Below are positions 36,334 to 46,127 of a DNA stretch of 64,000 bases, in pieces. A program made the translations under genes and the position numbers. The notes beneath the pieces were generated by a model, which worked only from the letters and a program-made list of their open reading frames with translations, was not told the origin of the DNA and ran no database searches. The DNA comes from Bin80 sp965208025 (GTDB lineage Bacteria > Bacteroidota > Rhodothermia > Rhodothermales > Bin80), in the NCBI GenBank assembly GCA_965208025.1, contig OZ242302.1:1984001-2048000 (forward strand), written 5' to 3'. Position 1 is the stretch's first letter; every line of letters starts with the position of its first letter.

Positions 36334-37845
36334 TCAACGTTTTTCTATTTTCTGAACAAGCTCCTTCAGGATCTCAAGTGACTCATCAATATCTTCCAAG
36401 TGGGTTCGGAAGGAGCCAACGGCCAGACGTAATATCACGGTTCCATGAATACGCGTAGATGTCATAAGCACACGACCATCCTTGAGAATATCCCGTACGA
36501 GTGCGAGATTAAATTCGTTCGCATCCCCCCTTTTCGGAACGTAACGGTAGGTGATGATAGATAGATCGGGGTAAGGCCCAACCTGAAAACCATCCCAACT
36601 ATTGAGACGATCATACGCATACCGGGCCAAGTGAATTTTTTCCGACAATGCCGCACGAAAAGGAGCGACCCCTAACAGTTTGAGGGGTAACCACATACGA
36701 AGTCCACGAAAATGCTTGGACAGTTCGGGAGATAGATAGGCTGGAGATAGTTCATGCGCATCTGATTCCATGTCAAGCATGTACGCTCCACGTCCTCCAT
36801 GTGCTGGCCCAAGAAATTCTTGATCACGAACAAGAAGAGCACCCGTGCCAAATGGTAGGAAGAGAGTCTTGTGGGGGTCAAGTACCAGTGAGTTTGATTG
36901 ATTCATGCCCGCGAGAACCTCCCGCCCCTCTGGGCAGAGCGCAAAGAAGGCCCCATAGGCCCCATCAACATGAAGCCAAAGATCGTTTGAATGAGCGACG
37001 GAGGCAATCTCACCTAAGGGATCGACAGTACCAGTATTCGTCGTACCAGCGGAGGCAACAATCAACCAAGGATTCAGACCAGCGGCTCTGTCCGATGCAA
37101 TCGTTTTCGCGAGGGCATCTGGAGACATTCGGCATTGTCCATCTTCACTGACTCTGCGCAGAATTGAACTGCCCATGCCCGCGATTCGCAGGGCCTTGTC
37201 TACACAATGGTGCGTGTGCTGAGTCATGTATACCACCGCACGGTCATAATCTGCTCCCCGGAGGCCATGAGCCTCCCGAGCCGTAATCACCGCAGATAGA
37301 TTGGCAATGCTTCCACCAGAGGCAAGATATCCCCCCGCTCCTTTGGGGTACCCGACGACTTCGGCCATCCAGCGGACGAGCATGTTCTCCATGCGGACCG
37401 CACCAGGACCAGAGTGAAATACCCCCGCATATCGTCCCCCGATGGCTGCCAAAAAATCACCGAATGCAGCTTGAACCAACCCACCGGATGGGACGTATCC
37501 CAAATAGCGAGGAGATCCCGAGTTAAGCCCCTCATGATCTACATGATCAAATAACAGCTTCAGAGTATCGTCAACTGAAATACCTGTTTCGGAGATGGGT
37601 GACGATAACAATCCGATACTCTGATCTTTGGATTTAACAAATGCAGGATCTGTGCGTAAATTCGCTAGATGTTGACGAGCGTACTGTTCGGTTTTGTCAA
37701 AGAGTTCATCCAACTGATCCTGATTCGGTTCAAGAGATCTAGCCTGCTGTTCCAAATCATACAACAGTTCACTACTTACCGCACCTTCAGGGGTATGATG
37801 TTGACCGTTTGCTCTTGGGGTAGATACAGAAGTTGAAGGGTTCAT
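36334..37845 (-). CDS. PLP-dependent group II decarboxylase
   Basis: 503 residues from the ATG at 37845; a TTG 18 codons upstream is in frame but less likely. Fold-type I signature of aromatic-amino-acid/glutamate/aspartate decarboxylases: the PLP-stacking THHCVDKA region, HVDGAYGAF with the cofactor Asp, and LDPHKTLFLPFGTG with the Schiff-base Lys326. It decarboxylates an amino acid to an amine; which one (aromatic, glutamate, aspartate or diaminobutyrate) cannot be settled. The DPHK context and C-terminal FRTHxED fit the aromatic/PanP-like branch. It is cytoplasmic and single, with no transporter or ligase beside it that would reveal the pathway. Confidence 0.88.
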   Translation of the reverse strand: MNPSTSVSTPRANGQHHTPEGAVSSELLYDLEQQARSLEPNQDQLDELFDKTEQYARQHLANLRTDPAFVKSKDQSIGLLSSPISETGISVDDTLKLLFDHVDHEGLNSGSPRYLGYVPSGGLVQAAFGDFLAAIGGRYAGVFHSGPGAVRMENMLVRWMAEVVGYPKGAGGYLASGGSIANLSAVITAREAHGLRGADYDRAVVYMTQHTHHCVDKALRIAGMGSSILRRVSEDGQCRMSPDALAKTIASDRAAGLNPWLIVASAGTTNTGTVDPLGEIASVAHSNDLWLHVDGAYGAFFALCPEGREVLAGMNQSNSLVLDPHKTLFLPFGTGALLVRDQEFLGPAHGGRGAYMLDMESDAHELSPAYLSPELSKHFRGLRMWLPLKLLGVAPFRAALSEKIHLARYAYDRLNSWDGFQVGPYPDLSIITYRYVPKRGDANEFNLALVRDILKDGRVLMTSTRIHGTVILRLAVGSFRTHLEDIDESLEILKELVQKIEKR

Positions 37846-38017
37846 CGTGATATGATTTTGGTGTGTTATATTAGACGAAATATACTCTTGGGACCGCAAA
37901 GCATCAACACATTTGGAGACATAATAACTCGTTCATCCCTCTATGAGATGATGCCTGTCTCCCCACCATAAACCTACTACGTAAATAAATCTAAAAGGCT
38001 TCACTTGGAAAGGAAAA

Positions 38018-38692
38018 ATGATCAACCGAAGAGATTCGTGCAACAAGATTATTGAATCTGGTGTGATTGCTGTATTCCGATTCAAGGAAGTATTTCCTAT
38101 GATTCCAGTTGCAGATGCGCTGATCCGTGGGGGGATTATGGTTCTGGAAATTACACTGACCACCCCAGAGGCATTATCTGCGATTGAAGCACTGAAACGA
38201 CACTATGGATCAAAGATCCTCGTTGGAGCAGGATCCTTGATCTCCAAAGATCAAGTCCAAGAGGTTGCATCCGCAGGAGTAGATTTTATCGTCAGTCCAA
38301 TCACAAGGAATGAACTGATTGATGCAGGGCATGCTTATGATTTACCAATCTTACTTGGCGCATTTACACCAACCGAAGCACAGACTGCTCATGAGTATGG
38401 AGCAGACATGGTGAAAATTTTTCCAGCAGGACAAACAGGGCCCAGTTATTTGAGAGGACTCTTGGCGCCAATGCCACATCTCAACCTCGTCCCAACTGGT
38501 GGAGTTACCCCAGAAAATGCAGGCGAATGGATTCATGCTGGTGCGGTGGCAGTCGGAATTGGTACAGCGCTGATTGATACGGAAGCAATTCGACAAGGAA
38601 CTCTCTCCGTACTTACGGAACGTGCACATACACTCTGTAACAATGTTGCAGCAGCCAGAGAATCAATCACCGCCACCCAAGAACAGCAATGA
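38018..38692 (+). CDS. eda: KDPG/KHG aldolase
   Basis: 224 residues. It cleaves 2-keto-3-deoxy-6-phosphogluconate to pyruvate and glyceraldehyde 3-phosphate, the last step of the Entner-Doudoroff route and of hexuronate breakdown. Class I aldolase residues are visible: Glu44 in LEITLTTP and Schiff-base Lys133 in VKIFPAG, plus the phosphate-binding PTGGV turn. AAAGGA upstream of the ATG is one of the better ribosome sites in the window. No edd gene is adjacent. A ROK sugar kinase lies on the other strand about 390 bp away, which hints at local sugar metabolism. Confidence 0.93.
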   Translation: MINRRDSCNKIIESGVIAVFRFKEVFPMIPVADALIRGGIMVLEITLTTPEALSAIEALKRHYGSKILVGAGSLISKDQVQEVASAGVDFIVSPITRNELIDAGHAYDLPILLGAFTPTEAQTAHEYGADMVKIFPAGQTGPSYLRGLLAPMPHLNLVPTGGVTPENAGEWIHAGAVAVGIGTALIDTEAIRQGTLSVLTERAHTLCNNVAAARESITATQEQQ

Positions 38693-38747
38693 TATGCTTA
38701 AGCCCCCAAAGTCAGCGAACTTCCTGATGATTCAGGGGAAAGGCTCT

Positions 38748-39062
38748 CTACTCGCAAGCGGATTTATTGACAGCAAGGTATTCGTCAATGAATCTGCCTG
38801 TATATTGCCCGATGTATTGAAAGATGAACCCCTGGTTTTGTCCATGTGTCCCTGTACTTCCTGTTTGCCAAGTTTTAGCACCGCCAAAGTTCTCGTGCAC
38901 AGGTTCTAATACAAGTCTTTGCAGTTCCAAACGAATACTGTAAGCCAGTCCCACTGCATTGACGTTGATGTAGAGAGTGGGGGTTCCAGTTGTTGCGGCG
39001 AAATAGATACGGCTCCCCTGTAGACGACTACGTAGGGTCGTTGTAATGGCATTTGAGATCAA
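38748..39062 (-). pseudogene. Fragment of a conserved periplasmic-type protein, 5' truncated
   Basis: About 104 residues with a clearly protein-like pattern: PTLYINVNAV, SIRLELQRLVLEP, KTWQTGSTG, and FIFQYIGQYTGRFIDEYLAVN near the end. The pattern resembles the C-terminal half of small exported proteins common in this phylum, which normally have a signal peptide and ~60 more residues in front. Upstream the frame stays open only to a TGA inside the end of the ROK kinase gene and has no ATG (TTG at 39062 is the only nearby start). I therefore read it as a gene that lost its 5' half, though a short real protein is possible. Confidence 0.45.
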
Positions 39063-39084
39063 CTGCGTTGAGAGGTCTCTCAGA

Positions 39085-39987
39085 TCATTGATTCAGGCCC
39101 TTGTCTGATATCATTGTGAGCGCCATTGCGCCCAATACGCCAGATTGATTGCCCAGATTGGGCGGAACGATATAGCGATCTATCCCTTTGGTGATTTCTT
39201 CTACCTGAACATATCCATTCAAGTGTGACTGCACCGCAGAATGGATCACTGGAAATAAATGCTGCTGCTTCATGACTCCTCCCCCCATAATAATTCGCTC
39301 GGGAGAGAGAGTTAAAATCAAATTTGATACAGCAAGTGAGAGATAATGAACTACATAGGACCACCCAATATGGTCTGATGGCAGTTTCTCGGCAGGAATC
39401 CCCCAACGTGCCAGGATCGCTGGCCCGGTCGCCATCCCCTCCAGACACGCACCATGGAAGGGGCAGACTCCTTCAAAATCATCTCCTTCTACTCTGGGCA
39501 AAAGCAGATGGCCCATTTCCGGATGCAAGAGCCCGTGGACCGGCCTTCCATTTACAAGAGCGCCTCCCCCAAATCCTGTCCCGACCGTGAGATAAAGAAC
39601 GTTCTGGACGCCCCGTCCAGCCCCCCACAAATATTCTCCCACCACCGCACCATTGACGTCCGTATCAAACGCCAGAGGAACCCTAAATTCTTGACCAATG
39701 AGTCCCGCGATATCTGTATTTGACCAGCCGGATTTCGGAGTACTCGTTATAAACCCGTAGGTATCAGAGTCTTGCCTGACATCCGCTGGGCCAAAAGTTG
39801 CAATTCCAATTGCATCAGGTTGCTGGGGTTGAGAACGAAAAAAATCTACCACATGCCCCAACGTCTCGTCAGGCGTCGTTGTAGGGAATTGCCCAATGGC
39901 ATGAATGTCGTTTGGTGGGCGCCCAATTGCACACACAAACTTGGTACCTCCTGCTTCAATGCCTCCAAGAAGTAAATCGGAGTTCAC
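39085..39987 (-). CDS. ROK-family sugar kinase (fructokinase-like)
   Basis: 300 residues starting at a GTG. The ROK phosphate motif GGIEAGGTKF is at the N-terminus, DTDVNGAVVGEY holds the catalytic Asp, and GTGFGGG follows. A zinc-site pattern (HPEMGH ... CPFHGACLEG) is of the form seen in fructokinases of the ScrK/GmuE type. It phosphorylates a hexose at C6, most likely fructose. The start lies 3 bases after the htpG stop, so it is the last gene of the Gld-htpG operon, an unusual partner for a kinase. Five bases at its 3' end border the truncated gene downstream. Confidence 0.88.
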   Translation of the reverse strand: MNSDLLLGGIEAGGTKFVCAIGRPPNDIHAIGQFPTTTPDETLGHVVDFFRSQPQQPDAIGIATFGPADVRQDSDTYGFITSTPKSGWSNTDIAGLIGQEFRVPLAFDTDVNGAVVGEYLWGAGRGVQNVLYLTVGTGFGGGALVNGRPVHGLLHPEMGHLLLPRVEGDDFEGVCPFHGACLEGMATGPAILARWGIPAEKLPSDHIGWSYVVHYLSLAVSNLILTLSPERIIMGGGVMKQQHLFPVIHSAVQSHLNGYVQVEEITKGIDRYIVPPNLGNQSGVLGAMALTMISDKGLNQ

Positions 39988-39990
39988 GTT

Positions 39991-41844
39991 CTACTGAGTA
40001 ACCTGTGTCGCGTCTACGAGGATACGAGTCATGCGCGTCACGAATGCTGAGGGCTCTGAGAGGTTGCCATCCAGTAATAGTGCACCCTCGTAAACCTGCT
40101 CAATCGTTTCCTCAATCAAGGGATTCTGATCCTCCGGAGAGGACTTAAGTGCAAGAAGATTTTTCATGAGAGGATGCTCCGCATTGATCTCCAACACTTT
40201 CTTGGCCCCCTCATAGTCAGGATTCATGGATTTCATGACTCGTTCCAATTGCGGATCCATTCCATCTTTGGCAGAAACAAGGGTCGCAGCAGACGCAACG
40301 AGGCGCTTAGATACCGTCACATCCTGAATCCGCTCTCCCAATTGGATGCGGAAGAGTGAGAGAAGTGTATCTACTTCATCTCCAGGAAGAGAGTCCTGTT
40401 CTGGATCATCCCCCAAGTCAAGTTCAGCACCTGTCACGCTGGTCAAGATTTTCTCCTTAAACTTGGATACATTCGGGAGAGTCAGTGCATCAATCGGGTC
40501 TGGTAGAAGCAAGACCTCAATTCCTTTTCGGGTGAACACCTCAAGATGAGCACTCTTGCGCGCCGAATCCAGTGAATCCGACAAGAGATAGTAAATGGCT
40601 TCCTGATCATCTGGCATGCGCTCCACATAGTCATTCAGCGAGGTTAAGTTTTGGCTCGCCGTAGAAGGATAACGCATCAGTTCAAGGAGCTCATCCTGGC
40701 GGGGTAAATCACTCCAAAGCCCCGTCTTAAGCACAGCACCAAAATTGGAAAAGAACTTCTCGTATCGGTCCACATCCTCAGATGCCCACTCCCTCAGAAG
40801 ACCTAACAGTTTCCCCGTCAGGGTAGACCGAATTTTTCGTGTCACGGGACTATTTTGAGTCACCTCACGCGAGACATTCAAGGGAAGATCATCTGTATCC
40901 ACCACACCCCGAACAAAGTGAAGATACTCGGGGAGTAACTCTTCTGCATCATCCCGTATGAATACGCTGGAACAGTAGAGATGAAGATCACTCCGACGAT
41001 CCTCCCGAAAAAAGGACGTCGGGGCTTGTGATGGAATAAAGAGTAAAGCTTGAAAGGATAGAACTCCCTCAATCTGCAGGTGCAGATGTCCAAATGGATC
41101 TGTATAGTCACCTGTCACAAACTTATAAAATTCATTCCGTTCATCCTCAGAAATATCTTCCTTGCGTTTCTTCCAGAGAGCTTTCAGCGTATTGATCTGA
41201 TCGGAGCCAAGAAAGATGGGAAAGTCGACAAAATTTGAATACTTCCGAATGATCGAACGGATACGGATCTCTTCCGCAAACTCGGTTGCGGTCTCCTTTA
41301 GGTGCAAGGTAATCTCGGTTCCAGACTTTTTTCGTGAGCCAGGACTGATCGTATAGGTCCCCGAGCCGTCACTACTCCAGTTGAGTGCTTCGGCGCCGTC
41401 ACCGGCATGAAGCGTTTCAAGCGTGATTTGATCAGCAACCATGAATGCAGAATAGAAGCCAACGCCGAACTGCCCAATCAATCCAGCATCCAGTGGCTTA
41501 CCAGATGCTTCCTGTTCTTTTATAAAGGCGAGGGTACCACTGCTGGCGATCGTACCGAGCCGATCCGTCAGATCCTCATTCGTCATCCCAATCCCCGTAT
41601 CCTCAATCGACAACGTCTTCGCGTCCTTGTCCAGCGTAATCGTGATCTGTAGATCTTGATGATCACCTCCAGAGTGATCCGTCAGGTTTTGAAACCGGGC
41701 CTTATTCAGAGCATCCGAAGCATTGGAAATCAATTCCCGAAGAAATATTTCCTGATTGGTGTACAGCGAATTAATAATGAGATGCAGCAGTTGCTGCATC
41801 TCAGCTTTGTACTCAAATTGCTGTGCCGGTGTGTTTTCTGCCAT
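39991..41844 (-). CDS. htpG: Chaperone HtpG (Hsp90)
   Basis: 617 residues, the normal HtpG length. The GHKL ATPase domain shows the N-terminal EMQQLLHLIINSLY helix, LRELISNASDA, DTGIGM and GQFGVGFYSAF. The middle domain has the catalytic-loop Arg region (LPLNVSREVTQ), and the C-terminal dimerisation domain is complete. It is an ATP-driven folding chaperone in the cytoplasm. The start is the ATG at 41844, 12 bases after the DUF4340 gene, so it appears cotranscribed with the Gld-type ABC genes rather than with a heat-shock cluster. Confidence 0.96.
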   Translation of the reverse strand: MAENTPAQQFEYKAEMQQLLHLIINSLYTNQEIFLRELISNASDALNKARFQNLTDHSGGDHQDLQITITLDKDAKTLSIEDTGIGMTNEDLTDRLGTIASSGTLAFIKEQEASGKPLDAGLIGQFGVGFYSAFMVADQITLETLHAGDGAEALNWSSDGSGTYTISPGSRKKSGTEITLHLKETATEFAEEIRIRSIIRKYSNFVDFPIFLGSDQINTLKALWKKRKEDISEDERNEFYKFVTGDYTDPFGHLHLQIEGVLSFQALLFIPSQAPTSFFREDRRSDLHLYCSSVFIRDDAEELLPEYLHFVRGVVDTDDLPLNVSREVTQNSPVTRKIRSTLTGKLLGLLREWASEDVDRYEKFFSNFGAVLKTGLWSDLPRQDELLELMRYPSTASQNLTSLNDYVERMPDDQEAIYYLLSDSLDSARKSAHLEVFTRKGIEVLLLPDPIDALTLPNVSKFKEKILTSVTGAELDLGDDPEQDSLPGDEVDTLLSLFRIQLGERIQDVTVSKRLVASAATLVSAKDGMDPQLERVMKSMNPDYEGAKKVLEINAEHPLMKNLLALKSSPEDQNPLIEETIEQVYEGALLLDGNLSEPSAFVTRMTRILVDATQVTQ

Positions 41845-41856
41845 AAGAAGTACTGG

Positions 41857-42750
41857 TTATTCTTCGTTTGCTAAAAGTGATTCACGCTCTGGAAAAAGCT
41901 GATCCAGTCGGCTCTCAAATACTCGGTAGGTGAACTGCCCTCCTCCAGGTACGAGGGCGAGTGCAGATTCAGCAGGCATTGCTTGTATGGATTGAGTCGT
42001 ATTCATGTTGGTGGAAAGATCCACACGGTAGCTGCCATTATCTGCCAAGGCCTGTACAGGGATATCGTCAAAGAAGCCGTCAGCATTCAGGGGGGCAAAA
42101 CGACGGAGCCAATTCGTAATCTGCAAGCTGTCTCCAGGTTGACCATCTACCATCCACACACCTGTCTCAAGCGAGACCGCATACGAAGAGTTCTCGCGGA
42201 CCACCCGTGCAGAGGTCACACTGCTGCCAGTCGTATTCAGGATCGTCCGGTCTCGCCAACGATCTAAGTCCTGAGTGATGGTTACCCGACCATTCGTAGA
42301 ATAAACATTGGGGTCCTCTCCAATCCGGACGAATATAGACTGAAAATCCCGCCCCTGTCGAGAAATCACCATCTCCTTGGATCCATCAGGCCAAGTAAGT
42401 GTGATCGTAGTTGCGCTGGAGTCAATCCCGTAGACCCCATAGCGATCCGGATTGCTAGTGACGCGGTTATTCAGAGATAGATCCTCCAGATCATCAAAGA
42501 CTTGACCAATTGTGGTTGAGTCCGCAAGCATGTCCACTGGCTCACGCATATACCAGCGAGAATCTATCTTTCCCAATTGAAATTCTGTATCAGGAAGGGC
42601 AACGGAGATCATGGAAATCTCATCCACTGGAAGATTCAATTCGGGCACCGTAATACTGCTGGGATTCCGTTCAAATACGCCCGAAAGCCAAGCAATGCCC
42701 AAAAGAACAACCAAAGTGATACCAAGCCCAAGAGTCTGCTTTTGTCGCAT
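41857..42750 (-). CDS. DUF4340 protein of the Gld-type ABC operon
   Basis: 297 residues with one N-terminal membrane helix (about 8-24) and a large periplasmic part made of repeated beta-rich modules (SRWYMREPVD, GVWMVDGQPGD), as in DUF4340. Members of this family usually follow a GldG-like ABC auxiliary subunit, exactly as here (12-base spacing). It is presumably a periplasmic or membrane-attached component of that transporter; its biochemical role is unknown. Confidence 0.85.
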   Translation of the reverse strand: MRQKQTLGLGITLVVLLGIAWLSGVFERNPSSITVPELNLPVDEISMISVALPDTEFQLGKIDSRWYMREPVDMLADSTTIGQVFDDLEDLSLNNRVTSNPDRYGVYGIDSSATTITLTWPDGSKEMVISRQGRDFQSIFVRIGEDPNVYSTNGRVTITQDLDRWRDRTILNTTGSSVTSARVVRENSSYAVSLETGVWMVDGQPGDSLQITNWLRRFAPLNADGFFDDIPVQALADNGSYRVDLSTNMNTTQSIQAMPAESALALVPGGGQFTYRVFESRLDQLFPERESLLANEE

Positions 42751-42762
42751 AGATAGAGAGAA

Positions 42763-44277
42763 TTAAAGAACCACAATTTGTCTTGCTCGCCGTTTCCGCC
42801 AGCGTACGAGCCCAAAAAGAACCACAATCAAAAGTGGTCCCAACATATTGCCATACTTGATCACAGGACGCATCCCCTCAGATACATCTTGCAGAGTACG
42901 TGGCTCAATAGATTTGGAGCGAATACTCAAAAGGGCCTCATCCTGAGCAAGCCAGTCCACCAAGTTGAGTCCAAACTGGGCATTGCCCCGACGGGGAGGA
43001 ATGAGAGATTCATTAATGAAGTCTCCATCCCCTACCACGACTAGACGAGTGGGGACACCCGTACGACCAGATGTATACGCACTGGGAAAGGCGCCGATAA
43101 AAGCGGCCCCTAAGAGATAAGGGCCTCCAGAGAGAGAGGCAGACGTTTGATTAGGTTGTAACATAAAAAACCCCTGCTGCACACCACTTTGAGGAGAGGA
43201 ATAAATGAGGGGTTCACGCGTCACTCCACTCGGGAGCGCAGCGCTCGTATCCACAGAGCTCACAAAGTAAAACATCAGATCCTGGAGCCGATTCACCATC
43301 AGATTCTCCGTATTGAACCGCGAAGCGATCGGGAAAAGTGGGTACTGGATCTGTTGGGAAATATTGAAAAAACCCTGACGTTGCTGCACCGTAACGACCG
43401 AACTCTGCTCATCCATGATCAAGTTGGGGGAGAGCACGATCCCATAATTGGCAAGGAGGGGCTCAATTCCAGTGATCAATTCAGCCGCCTGACCAGCCTG
43501 CAAATTCGCAGCAACCCGGTTCAGCAAAAATCCGACTCGTCCCCCTTCCATGATGTAGTTATCCAGCGATTGAAGATGGGCGTCAGGGATCGTATCGGCA
43601 GGGGCAATGATGAGTAGAACATCGGGACGATTAGGGCCCTCCAAGTCTGCATTCGTAACGATCTGGACATCATAATTCGTAGATAAACCCTCTTGCAAAG
43701 CTTGCATATCCTGCATCGGATCAGGTTCACCATGGTCCATCCAGAATCCTGCAACGGGTTTTTCCTCTCGAGTGAGTCGGCGGATTGCGCTGGTGAGATC
43801 ATACTCAAGTCGGGACAGATCTTGAATGACAGGAATCGTTTCGCGATTATTCTCATACTCCACAGCCACCCCCATATAGGCATTCTTAAGCTGTACATTG
43901 TCACTTTCAATCACTTGAATCTGTACGGGGGGGATACCAAGTTGACCGGCATCCGCACGAAGATCTTCATCCTCGCCAGGATCAATGAACTGGTACTCCA
44001 CATTCTGTCCCCCATACGCACGATAGTCGTCCAGCTTGTCTTTCAAGAATCGCCGATTGGATGCAAATTGTGCAGGTAGATCAGCAGAAAAATAGGCTGT
44101 GATCGTAACGGGGTCTTCCAGCTCCTCAACAATGTCTCTGGATGCAGAAGAAAGTGAATAGACGCGATCATCCGTCAGATCAAGACGTCCAAAAATATTG
44201 AGCCCGATCAGGTTGATCACCACCAGAATGGCGGCGGTGAGGAGTAGAGTGGTTTGAGCAGAAAAATCTCGTTTCAT
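42763..44277 (-). CDS. GldG-like ABC transporter auxiliary subunit
   Basis: 504 residues. One N-terminal membrane helix (about 9-30) is followed by LDLTDDRVYSLSSASRDI, the hallmark opening of the GldG/ABC-2 auxiliary (ABC_transp_aux) family. A long periplasmic domain includes FWMDHGEP and GGRVGFLLN. A second helix near the C-terminus (about 475-493) is followed by a basic tail RWRKRRAR. It sits between the permease and the DUF4340 gene with short gaps. In gliding Bacteroidota GldG works with GldA and GldF; here no other gliding gene is seen, so a general export role is equally likely. Confidence 0.88.
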   Translation of the reverse strand: MKRDFSAQTTLLLTAAILVVINLIGLNIFGRLDLTDDRVYSLSSASRDIVEELEDPVTITAYFSADLPAQFASNRRFLKDKLDDYRAYGGQNVEYQFIDPGEDEDLRADAGQLGIPPVQIQVIESDNVQLKNAYMGVAVEYENNRETIPVIQDLSRLEYDLTSAIRRLTREEKPVAGFWMDHGEPDPMQDMQALQEGLSTNYDVQIVTNADLEGPNRPDVLLIIAPADTIPDAHLQSLDNYIMEGGRVGFLLNRVAANLQAGQAAELITGIEPLLANYGIVLSPNLIMDEQSSVVTVQQRQGFFNISQQIQYPLFPIASRFNTENLMVNRLQDLMFYFVSSVDTSAALPSGVTREPLIYSSPQSGVQQGFFMLQPNQTSASLSGGPYLLGAAFIGAFPSAYTSGRTGVPTRLVVVGDGDFINESLIPPRRGNAQFGLNLVDWLAQDEALLSIRSKSIEPRTLQDVSEGMRPVIKYGNMLGPLLIVVLFGLVRWRKRRARQIVVL

Positions 44278-44298
44278 AGTTGGACACAGTCACAAAAT

Positions 44299-45006
44299 CT
44301 ATTCTGGCCGCTTGGCCAAGGTGTAGGTGGTCAACAAAAAGGCTAATCCTGTGATGGACAGATAGTACAGAATATCCCGGGTATCAATTACACCGCGCAT
44401 CAGGTTCTGGAAATGATAATCCGCCCCCAAGTACTGCAGGATTATTCCAATCTGGCCAGGTACAAAATCCGTGATCTTGTCAAGAAGGAATAGAATGAAG
44501 ATGATGGCAAAGCCAAGAATGAATGCAACAATCTGGTTGCGAGTCAGACTGCTGGCCCAAATCCCGATCGCTCCATAGGAAACCCCCAAGAGGAAGAGCC
44601 CAAGATAGCCGCCAATGGTTCCCCCCAAGTCCAGATCGCCAAGGATCGCCAGAGTGATTGCATAAACAAAGGTAAGAGCAATGGCAAGCAGCAAAAGAAG
44701 AGCCACAGACAAGAGCTTACCCAAGATGACCTGCCAGTCACGTACTGGCAGAGTCAGGAGCAATTCCAGCGTTCCCGCACGGCGCTCCTCTGCAAAGGTA
44801 GCCATCGTAAGGGCCGGCATAAAGAACAGGAAAATGAACGGTGCGATAGAAAACATTGAGCGAAGTGTGGCCACATTCTGCAGAAACAGAGCGTTTCCAA
44901 AAAACCATCCCGTAATGGCAAGAAATACGCATAAGACAACGTAAGCCGCCGGCCCATCAAAATAAGCCCGCAACTCACGTTTCGTCAGAGTCCAAGTTGG
45001 ATGCAT
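44299..45006 (-). CDS. ABC-2 type permease, GldF-like
   Basis: 235 residues with six predicted membrane helices (about 18-38, 54-76, 98-124, 133-155, 163-183, 208-227) and an amphipathic start TWTLTKRELRAYF. The conserved EERRAGTLELLLTLPV loop is characteristic of ABC-2 permeases of the GldF/NosY type. It pairs with the ATP-binding protein encoded 45 bases upstream and with the GldG-like subunit 21 bases downstream. Transport substrate unknown. Confidence 0.88.
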   Translation of the reverse strand: MHPTWTLTKRELRAYFDGPAAYVVLCVFLAITGWFFGNALFLQNVATLRSMFSIAPFIFLFFMPALTMATFAEERRAGTLELLLTLPVRDWQVILGKLLSVALLLLLAIALTFVYAITLAILGDLDLGGTIGGYLGLFLLGVSYGAIGIWASSLTRNQIVAFILGFAIIFILFLLDKITDFVPGQIGIILQYLGADYHFQNLMRGVIDTRDILYYLSITGLAFLLTTYTLAKRPE

Positions 45007-45051
45007 AATGATGATAATTCTACGTACATATATAAAGGAATCCGAAGAGCA

Positions 45052-45978
45052 TCAGTTGCTCTTTGTCAACTGCCGGAAAACATCTTCCAGATTTTGGGTC
45101 TTGCGATGCAATCCGGTAAGGGTCCAGTTCTGGTCTACGGCTAAACGGAAGAGATCCGCCCGAATATCGCTTGGGGAACTGAGCATAAAATAGGTCTCTC
45201 CATTTTCGTCTATGCCATGCTCTACAACTTCGGCGGGTTCCCATGAACCAAGAACAGAAGCTACGTCTTCCTCTTGATCCGTGAGCGTGATGGATACTCG
45301 CTCACCTCCCGAGAGACTTGACCTGAGTTCATCAGGGGTTCCATCGGCCACCAGCGTGCCATTATCAATAATGATCACGCGGTCACAGGAAGCCTGCACC
45401 TCGGAGAGGATATGGGTGGAGAGAACGACCGTACGTTCCTTACCGATCGTTCGGATCAGTTCACGAATTTCTACGATTTGGTTCGGATCCAGGCCACTGG
45501 TCGGCTCATCCAGAATCAAGATCGGGGGGTTATGGATCATCGCCTGTGCAAGTCCCACTCGCTGGCGATAGCCCTTGGACAGGGCATCCACACGTTTGGA
45601 GAGGACATCCCCAAGGCCGCACGCGCTGGTCATGGCCCGAATACGTTCACTACGCTGCTCAACGGGAATCCCACGCATTGCCGCAACGAACTCCAGGTAA
45701 TCGTAGGTGATCATGTCGGGGTAGAGCGGAGTGCTCTCGGGTAGGTAGCCAATCCGTTCCCGCACGGGGAGGGCATCCTCTCGTATATCAAGACCATCCA
45801 CCATGACCGTCCCTTCATTGGGAGGGAGATAACCAGTCATGACCTTCATGGTGGTAGATTTTCCCGCTCCATTCGGACCCAAGAACCCTACAACTTCTCC
45901 TTGATCCACCTGAAAGGAAATGGAGCGTACTGCTTTAACGGGGCCGTAGGATTTACTAAGATTTTGAACCTCAATCAT
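45052..45978 (-). CDS. ABC transporter ATP-binding protein, GldA-like
   Basis: 308 residues. Walker A GPNGAGKST (34-42), Q-loop region, signature LSKGYRQR (about 133-140) and Walker B LILDEPTSGLD followed by the switch His in STHILSE. The C-terminal ~90 residues form the regulatory extension common in ABC-2 drug or polysaccharide exporters. It is the first gene of a run of six tightly spaced minus-strand genes (ATPase, permease, GldG-like, DUF4340, htpG, ROK kinase). It energises the permease; substrate unknown. Confidence 0.92.
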   Translation of the reverse strand: MIEVQNLSKSYGPVKAVRSISFQVDQGEVVGFLGPNGAGKSTTMKVMTGYLPPNEGTVMVDGLDIREDALPVRERIGYLPESTPLYPDMITYDYLEFVAAMRGIPVEQRSERIRAMTSACGLGDVLSKRVDALSKGYRQRVGLAQAMIHNPPILILDEPTSGLDPNQIVEIRELIRTIGKERTVVLSTHILSEVQASCDRVIIIDNGTLVADGTPDELRSSLSGGERVSITLTDQEEDVASVLGSWEPAEVVEHGIDENGETYFMLSSPSDIRADLFRLAVDQNWTLTGLHRKTQNLEDVFRQLTKSN

Positions 45979-46127
45979 GATCTAATTTTAATGAACCCAA
46001 CTTTTACGCTTTCTTACAACTGACGTGCCGGATAAATGGACTTTAACGAACGATAAACCTATTCGTTTTGGTATGTGGTTTGAATGGGAGCAGTCCCAGA
46101 ATAATGACATGTCCACTTAATCTACAC

